Assembly: GCA_017622995.1 (NCBI GenBank)
Contig: JAGAQA010000003.1
Location: forward strand, 1-64,000
Reading direction: 5' to 3'
DNA: 64,000 bases
Origin: Oscillospiraceae bacterium
Lineage (GTDB): Bacteria > Bacillota > Clostridia > Oscillospirales > Oscillospiraceae
The notes below the pieces were generated by a model, which made no database searches, had not been told where the DNA came from, and saw only the letters and a program-made list of their open reading frames with translations. Made by a program: the position numbers and the translations under genes. Below, piece by piece: positions 58,596 to 64,000 of the stretch; position 1 is the first letter of the stretch; every line of letters starts with the position of its first letter.

Positions 58596-60082
58596 TTTAC
58601 ATATTCGATGAATTTGACAAATGCGTCCCGCCCTGCCGGGGTGGCCTTGAATACACCGGCGTCCTCCAGAACCTGGGTAAAGACCCGGCCGGTTTCCCGG
58701 AAGAGAATGTCCAGAGCGTTTTCCCGGGTGAAGGTGTATTCCTTTTTCAGACCATCCACCCAGTCGGCGTGCTTGCACTGCACCTCGTCGGCGCGCAGGT
58801 CTGCACCCGATACAATCTTTTCCGCCAGATCGGTGAGCTCCTCTTTCAGACGGCTGGGGAGCACAGCCAGGCCCATGACCTCGATCAGGCCAATGTTCTC
58901 CTTCTTGATGTGGTGCTTGTCCGCGTGGGGATGGAACACACCCAGGGGATGCGCTTCCGTGGTGATGTTGCACCGCAGCACCAGATCCAGCTCAAACAGA
59001 TTCCCTCTGCGCCGGGCAATGGGCGTGATGGTGTTGTGGGGTTCCCCGCCGGAGAAGGCAACAATGCCCTGGCTTTCATCGGAGTAGCCCCGCCAGGCCA
59101 AAAGGATTTTTTCCGCCAAAAGGGACAGACGTTTGGGATCCCTGCCGTCCAGACGGATGACGCTCATGGGCCAGTTTACGATGCCTGCCTGGACATCCTC
59201 AAAGCCCCTGAAAGAAACGGCAGTTTCCACCTGGGCGGTCTCCATGGCAAAGGTATAGCGCCCGCCCTGAAAGTGCTCATGGCTGAGAATGGAGCCGCCC
59301 ACAATGGGAAGGTCCGCATTGGAGCCCACAAAGTAGTGGGGGAATTGCCCTACAAAATCCAGAAGCTTTTCAAAGGCGGCCCGGTCAATCTTCATGGGGA
59401 CGTGCTCTCCGTTGAAGACGATGCAGTGCTCATTGTAGTAGACATAGGGGGAGTATTGCAGATACCAGTCGCTTCCGCCGATGGTGATGGGGATGATGCG
59501 GTGGTTTGACCGGGCGGGGTGGTTCATGCGGCCTGCATAGCCCTCATTCTCCCGGCAGAGCTGACATTTGGGATACCCGGACTGGGGAGCGTTTTTGGCG
59601 GCGGCAATGGCCTTGGGGTCCTTCTCGGGTTTACTCAGATTGATGGTGATGTCCAGCTCGCCGTAGTCGCTCCGGTACTTCCAGCGAAGATCCCTGGCAA
59701 TGCGGTACCGGCGGATATAGTCCGTGTCACAGCTGAAGTGGTAGTACCAGTCCGTTGCCTCCCGGGGAGAACGAGCGTACTTTTCCCGGAAGGTGCGGAT
59801 GACTTCTCTGGGCATGGGGGTCAGAGCACCCATAATCCGGGTGTCAAAAATATCCCGGGCGGTGATGTTGTCTTCGCACAGGCCCTTTTCACAGGCGTAG
59901 TCCAGAATCCCAGCCAGGATCTCCTCCAGGTCTTCGCTGAGCAGCTCCTGGGAGGGGGTGTAGTCGTCCATGTGCAGCAGATTTAGCAATCGGTTGGTGG
60001 CAACCTGGTGGTCCACCGGCTCGCACAGGCCGGTATTCATGGCGTAGGAAACCAGGGAGTCAATGCAGGTTTCGATTTTCAT
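58589..60082 (-). CDS. galT: UDP-glucose-hexose-1-phosphate uridylyltransferase, Firmicute type (copy 1)
   Basis: Leloir-pathway GalT (497 aa) of the class II form found in Firmicutes. Family blocks: [39 protein letters not shown], the active-site region [17 protein letters not shown], and [20 protein letters not shown]-like end ([15 protein letters not shown]). The start is ATG 60082, nine bases after GAGGAG; a GTG six bases upstream overlaps the galK stop. Co-transcribed with galK. Confidence 0.95.
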   Translation of the reverse strand: MKIETCIDSLVSYAMNTGLCEPVDHQVATNRLLNLLHMDDYTPSQELLSEDLEEILAGILDYACEKGLCEDNITARDIFDTRIMGALTPMPREVIRTFREKYARSPREATDWYYHFSCDTDYIRRYRIARDLRWKYRSDYGELDITINLSKPEKDPKAIAAAKNAPQSGYPKCQLCRENEGYAGRMNHPARSNHRIIPITIGGSDWYLQYSPYVYYNEHCIVFNGEHVPMKIDRAAFEKLLDFVGQFPHYFVGSNADLPIVGGSILSHEHFQGGRYTFAMETAQVETAVSFRGFEDVQAGIVNWPMSVIRLDGRDPKRLSLLAEKILLAWRGYSDESQGIVAFSGGEPHNTITPIARRRGNLFELDLVLRCNITTEAHPLGVFHPHADKHHIKKENIGLIEVMGLAVLPSRLKEELTDLAEKIVSGADLRADEVQCKHADWVDGLKKEYTFTRENALDILFRETGRVFTQVLEDAGVFKATPAGRDAFVKFIEYVNN

Positions 60083-60087
60083 GGGCA

Positions 60088-61305
60088 CTACTCCTCAATC
60101 AGCATTTCCACGCCGCCCTGGGGACGGATGGACAGCACATGGCAGGCGCCCTGGCCCAGTGCGGCGTCTATTCCGGAACGGAAGGATTCCAACAGGTCAA
60201 AGGGAACAAAGGCCTGGACGGTTCCGGCAAAGCCGCCGCCGTGGACCCGGTAGGCTCCCCGGCCCTGGAGGTAGTGCTCGCACAGCGCCAGAGCCAGGGC
60301 CACATCCTGATGCGCGGTGTAACCGGCAGGGATCACATTCTGTAAGTACATATAGGAGGAATAGCCGCTCTGCTTGACGAGGGACAGGAAGCTGCCGAAA
60401 TCGCCGCTGCGCAGGGCCGCAACCTGCTGAGGCACTCTTGCGTTGTCCTGGTAGAAATGGATGGCCCGCAGCACCGCCCGGTCAGGGCAGGTTTTCCTCA
60501 GAGCTGGAATGGCGGCGTAGAATTCGGCTTCAGGAATCTGGGTCAGCACTTCTTTTCCAAAGAACGCGCAGACTTCCTTCAGTTCTCCGGGAATGGCGGC
60601 GTATTCGTCCGTCAGGTCGGCGTGGCTTGCCTGGCTGTCAATGATGCACAGGGCATGGCCGCAGGAGGAAAAATCGAAGTCCACAGGCTCGATGACGGGA
60701 TGCTCCCTGTCGAGGAAATCAATGGTTACCAGATTGCCTACGGCAGAGGCGGTCTGATCCATCAGGCCGCAGGGCTTGCCGAAGAAGACATTCTCCGCGT
60801 ACTGGCCGATCTGGGCGATTTCCGGCTGGGAAACCTGCCCGTCAAAAAACAGCCCATTGACAATGGTGCCGATCAGCACCTCGAAGGCGGCGGAGGAGCT
60901 GAGGCCGGAACCGGGGAGCACGGTGGATTCGCAGTAGGCATCAAAGCCGGAAACGGGACACCCCAGCTCCGCGAATCGGGCGCAAACACCCCGCACCAGC
61001 GCAGGGGTGGTGTTGATTTCATCAGCCTGGGGGGTGAGGGACTTCAGAGAAACGGTGCACAGGGGATAGCCCTTGGAGAGGATCCGTACGGTATCGGTGC
61101 CGTTCGCCCGTACAGCCGCCCGGGTATCCAGATTCACGGCAGCGGCCAGCACCCGGCCCCGCTGATGGTCCGTGTGATTGCCGCCGATTTCGGTACGTCC
61201 GGGAGCGGAGAAATACCGCTGGGGTTCCTGACCAAACTGGGCAAGAAACCCCTGGTCCAGGACTTTTTTCTGCTCTTTGGAAAGAATAAGGCTGGGTGTT
61301 GACAT
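60088..61305 (-). CDS. galK: Galactokinase
   Basis: 405-aa GHMP kinase that phosphorylates galactose. The galactokinase signature GRTEIGGNHTDHQRG is near residue 50, the phosphate loop LPGSGLSSSAAFE near 135, and the third motif HGGGFAGTVQAF near 355. The start is at MSTPSL after GGGAGG; an upstream extension overlaps the promoter region, where a TATAAT lies on the minus strand at 61361-61366 with only a weak -35. First gene of galK-galT. Confidence 0.95.
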   Translation of the reverse strand: MSTPSLILSKEQKKVLDQGFLAQFGQEPQRYFSAPGRTEIGGNHTDHQRGRVLAAAVNLDTRAAVRANGTDTVRILSKGYPLCTVSLKSLTPQADEINTTPALVRGVCARFAELGCPVSGFDAYCESTVLPGSGLSSSAAFEVLIGTIVNGLFFDGQVSQPEIAQIGQYAENVFFGKPCGLMDQTASAVGNLVTIDFLDREHPVIEPVDFDFSSCGHALCIIDSQASHADLTDEYAAIPGELKEVCAFFGKEVLTQIPEAEFYAAIPALRKTCPDRAVLRAIHFYQDNARVPQQVAALRSGDFGSFLSLVKQSGYSSYMYLQNVIPAGYTAHQDVALALALCEHYLQGRGAYRVHGGGFAGTVQAFVPFDLLESFRSGIDAALGQGACHVLSIRPQGGVEMLIEE

Positions 61306-61458
61306 GGAAAAACCTCCCGCTATTTCGTATCGCCCGCAGGCCAAGAACATGGATGCCATCATTATACAGGATTCCGGCAGAAAAGGAAAGGGGAATGCAT
61401 GCTTTTGTGATAAAAATGAGGGATAAAAAAGAAAAAGGAAAAAATCTAAAAAAGATGC

Positions 61459-61486
61459 TTGACATTTTTGAAAGCTGTGCTATAAT
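61459..61486 (+). promoter_or_regulatory. Promoter of tRNA-Ala
   Basis: TTGACA (61459-61464), 16 bp, perfect TATAAT (61481-61486). A truncated tRNA copy lies between it and the intact tRNA. Confidence 0.88.
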
Positions 61487-61517
61487 ACAGAAGTCGTGAG
61501 CGACACGGCAAGAATAT

Positions 61518-61539
61518 GGGGGTATAGTTCAGCTGGGAG
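61518..61539 (+). pseudogene. Truncated copy of tRNA-Ala (5' 22 nt)
   Basis: 22 bases match the 5' end of the intact tRNA-Ala at 61601 with one mismatch (T for C at position 11). The remainder (CCCGGTTGAAG and on) cannot complete a cloverleaf. It lies just after the promoter and is transcribed with the real tRNA. Confidence 0.7.
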
Positions 61540-61580
61540 CCCGGTTGAAGCGGTTGCGCACCCCTCATTAACTTAATAAT

Positions 61581-61699
<119 letters not shown>

Positions 61700-61730
61700 A
61701 CTCATTTTCTCTGGAAAATGAGTATTTTTT
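61700..61730 (+). terminator. Second terminator after tRNA-Ala
   Basis: ACTCATTTTC/GAAAATGAGT with a 4-base loop, then ATTTTTT. It directly follows the T9 of the flanking repeat. 61731-61899 holds nothing I recognise. Confidence 0.85.
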
Positions 61731-61899
61731 ATGCCGCAATCCAAACGATGTCGAGGCCCATGGCCTACAGTTGAACATTCTTGATGTACTAGACTGTGGT
61801 TGACAACCGTTCCATGGGATTCTCAGTGCCTCCCTCTCTTCTACGATGGGGCGTTCTACAGTATGACCTATGAGTGTATCTGTGGATTGTGTGCATAAC

Positions 61900-61930
61900 T
61901 ATCCCCCCGGGTCAATCGATCCGGGGGGTA
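61900..61930 (-). terminator. Hairpin after galE
   Basis: TATCCCCCCGG/CCGGGGGGTA with a 10-base loop, four bases after the galE stop. No T run on the minus strand, so termination is uncertain. Confidence 0.5.
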
Positions 61931-61934
61931 ACTA

Positions 61935-62954
61935 TTAAGAGAATGATGATTCGGGCGTACCCCCCTTGGCAAAAAGCCATGAACTGCGGCACATATCTTT
62001 CACACTATGGCTGGCTTCCCAACCCAAAAGGTTCCTTGCCTTCTCAGCATCTGCCCAGAAAGCAGGCAGATCACCGTCCCGGCGTGGACCAATAACATAA
62101 GGCAGTTTTATGTTATTGGCTTTTTCAAAAGCTGTAACCAGCTCCAGTACGGAGATTCCATTTCCGGTGCCCAGGTTGATGGCCTCGACACCATTATGGT
62201 TCTCGGCGTATTCCAGAGCCTTCAAATGGCCTACTGCCAGATCCACAACATGGAGATAATCCCGCTGGCAGGTGCCGTCCGGTGTTGGATAGTCACCACC
62301 GAAGATTGTCAGCTTTTCCAGCTGTCCAGCGGCCACACGGCAAATGTAAGGCATCAGATTATTGGGAATGCCGTTGGGATCGTCGCCCAGCAGACCGGAC
62401 TCATGGGCGCCAATGGGGTTAAAATACCGCAGCAGAATCGCGCAGAAATCCGGATGGGCAGTTACATAATCCGTCAGTATCCGTTCAATCATCACCTTCG
62501 TCCATCCATAAGGACTAGAGGATTGGATGGCAGGCATTTCTTCTTTGTAAGGATGGGGATTATTCGGACCGTAGACCGTGGCAGAGGAGGAAAACACCAG
62601 CTTCTTGCATCCGAACTCTTCCATTACTTCCAGAAGGGTTAGGGCACTGTCAATGTTGTTACGGTAATACTGCAAGGGCTTACGGACACTTTCACCCACC
62701 GCTTTGAAGGCGGCAAAGTGAATAGCGGCATCAATCTTGTGGTTTGCGAATACATCTCGGAGCCGCTCTTTGTCAGCAGCATCGAACTGGTAGAATGCAG
62801 GCCGCTTGCCGGTAATCGTTTCGATTCGGTCAATCACATCCAGCTTGGCATTGGACAAGTCATCTACAATAATCGTTTCATGGCCTGCGTTCAGCAGTTC
62901 TACAACGGTGTGACTTCCGATGTATCCCGCACCACCAGTAACAAGAACAGTCAT
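61935..62954 (-). CDS. galE: UDP-glucose 4-epimerase
   Basis: 339-aa short-chain dehydrogenase that interconverts UDP-galactose and UDP-glucose. The NAD site is [20 protein letters not shown] at the N-terminus. The catalytic Ser-Tyr-Lys set is seen in FSSSATVYG and [31 protein letters not shown] and [14 protein letters not shown] complete the family pattern. It overlaps the second galT by ATGA. The last residues ([10 protein letters not shown]) are an unusual tail. Confidence 0.96.
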   Translation of the reverse strand: MTVLVTGGAGYIGSHTVVELLNAGHETIIVDDLSNAKLDVIDRIETITGKRPAFYQFDAADKERLRDVFANHKIDAAIHFAAFKAVGESVRKPLQYYRNNIDSALTLLEVMEEFGCKKLVFSSSATVYGPNNPHPYKEEMPAIQSSSPYGWTKVMIERILTDYVTAHPDFCAILLRYFNPIGAHESGLLGDDPNGIPNNLMPYICRVAAGQLEKLTIFGGDYPTPDGTCQRDYLHVVDLAVGHLKALEYAENHNGVEAINLGTGNGISVLELVTAFEKANNIKLPYVIGPRRDGDLPAFWADAEKARNLLGWEASHSVKDMCRSSWLFAKGGTPESSFS

Positions 62955-64000
62955 CTGTTTTCCTCCTGATTTACATATTCAATGAAACGCTCAAAGGCCG
63001 ATCTTCCCTCAATGGTGCGTTTATAGACACCAGCATGCTCCAGAACCTTGGCAAAAACCTTACCTACCTCCATCTTCAAAATGCAGGAAATATTATCGGC
63101 AGTAAAGTTATGGATCTGCTTCAATTCTTCAACCCAAGGTTTGTGCTTCTCAAGTTCCCCATTCAAACGACGATCGTTCAAAATAGCATCTTCCAATTCA
63201 GCCAGTTCCTTTTTCAGCCGGGCAGGCAAAACTGCCAGTCCCATCACTTCGATCAGGCCAATGTTTTCCTTTTTGATGTGGTGCAATTCCGCATGGGGAT
63301 GATACACACCCAGAGGATGCTCCTCCGTAGTGATGTTATTTCTGAGCACCAGATCCAGTTCGTAATTTCCATCCCGGCGGCGGGCAATGGGCGTAATTGT
63401 GTTGTGGGGTACACCCTTGGTTTCCGCAAAGATAAAGGCCGCCTCATCGGTATAACCACGCCAAGAGCGCAGAATTTTATCTGCCAGTTTGACAATCCGT
63501 TCCCGGTCGGGGCCATTCAGACGGATAACGCTCATGGGCCATCTTACAATCCCAGCGCATACATCCTCGAACCCCCTAAAATGGATTTCCTGCTCAATGG
63601 GCGCACGCTCCATAGGAAAGCTGTAATGTCCACCCTGAAAATGCTCATGGCTCAGAATGCTGCCTCCTACAATTGGAAGATCAGCATTGGAACCGACAAA
63701 GTAGTGCGGGAAGATGGTGACAAAGTCAAGCAGCTTTTCAAAAGCCGCCTTGTCAATCTTCATGGGGGTATGTTCTGCGTTAAAGACAATGCAATGCTCG
63801 TTGTAGTAGACATAAGGACTGTACTGGAGATACCAGTCGGCACCTGCAATGGTAACGGGAATAATTCGGTGATTCTGCCGCGCTGGGTGATTGATCCGGC
63901 CTGCGTACCCCTCATTCTCTGCACAAAGCTGGCACTTTGGATAGCCGGACTGTGGTGCAGCCTTCGCTGCGGCGATAGCTTTGGGATCTTTTTCCGGTTT
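62951..64000 (-). CDS. galT: UDP-glucose-hexose-1-phosphate uridylyltransferase, Firmicute type (copy 2, 5' end outside window)
   Basis: 349 codons are visible, reading from [20 protein letters not shown] at the window edge to NQEENR and the stop. It contains [39 protein letters not shown] and [17 protein letters not shown]. It is strongly similar to the copy at 58589 along its whole length, but diverges in the last 120 residues. An internal ATG at 63763 is not the real start. Translationally coupled to galE (ATGA). Confidence 0.94.
   Translation of the reverse strand, partial: KPEKDPKAIAAAKAAPQSGYPKCQLCAENEGYAGRINHPARQNHRIIPVTIAGADWYLQYSPYVYYNEHCIVFNAEHTPMKIDKAAFEKLLDFVTIFPHYFVGSNADLPIVGGSILSHEHFQGGHYSFPMERAPIEQEIHFRGFEDVCAGIVRWPMSVIRLNGPDRERIVKLADKILRSWRGYTDEAAFIFAETKGVPHNTITPIARRRDGNYELDLVLRNNITTEEHPLGVYHPHAELHHIKKENIGLIEVMGLAVLPARLKKELAELEDAILNDRRLNGELEKHKPWVEELKQIHNFTADNISCILKMEVGKVFAKVLEHAGVYKRTIEGRSAFERFIEYVNQEENR

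Overview
The window looks like the chromosome of a spore-forming, high-GC (by eye about 57-58 %) gut-type Firmicute of the Oscillospiraceae/Ruminococcaceae kind. The evidence is the AddAB pair, the SpoVAD/SpoVAE sporulation genes, IreB, DUF1836, a T-box in front of pheST, a preQ1-I RNA, a ZTP-type RNA and clostridial-type PurL. I cannot name the species. Most genes have strong AGGAGG-type ribosome binding sites and there are many clear intrinsic terminators.

Layout, left half. addB-addA (161-6914, +) face a minus-strand block: a tiny Gln/Asn-rich ORF, spoVAE, spoVAD, an NlpC/P60 hydrolase, a small unknown protein, ireB, a mazF-type toxin with no visible antitoxin, a lipoprotein, nnrD and an M32 carboxypeptidase (6961-13930). 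A promoter and T-box then drive pheS-pheT. After them come two short unknown ORFs, a DUF1836 regulator, degV, a lipoprotein, trmL, pgk, tpiA, a Sua5-type t6A gene, coaE and an M18 aminopeptidase. An xth-GerMN lipoprotein-histidine kinase-response regulator block (minus) is divergent from a D,D-carboxypeptidase homologue and a family-4 uracil-DNA glycosylase.

Middle. A tRNA-Thr(CGT) is followed by an accessory stretch: a zeta-type toxin with a ribbon-helix-helix antitoxin, a DinJ/RelB antitoxin fragment, and an ABC-FtsX-MFS exporter set under a TetR regulator. Two near-identical 17-bp palindromes lie upstream of the MFS gene and of tetR. A YitT-family membrane protein behind a leader terminator, a GtrII-like membrane glycosyltransferase and a preQ1-riboswitch/queT unit come next.

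Right half. A ZTP-type riboswitch leads the purine operon purE-purF-purM-purN-purO-purH(formyltransferase only)-purD-purL. Two points stand out: the PurF homologue has Gly where the catalytic Cys should be, and the two PurH activities are on separate genes. Then follow a palindrome cluster and an AT-rich accessory patch (PadR regulator, small membrane and secreted proteins, a lipoprotein). The window ends in a galactose (Leloir) region, galK-galT on one side and galE with a second, truncated-by-window galT on the other. Between them lies a tRNA-Ala(GGC) gene enclosed in a 15-bp inverted repeat that ends in a T run.

No CRISPR array, rRNA, intact transposase or integrase was found. Several short hairpin or inverted-repeat elements (near 27.2, 39.1, 49.4, 54.6 and 58.5 kb) look like non-autonomous or palindromic repeats.
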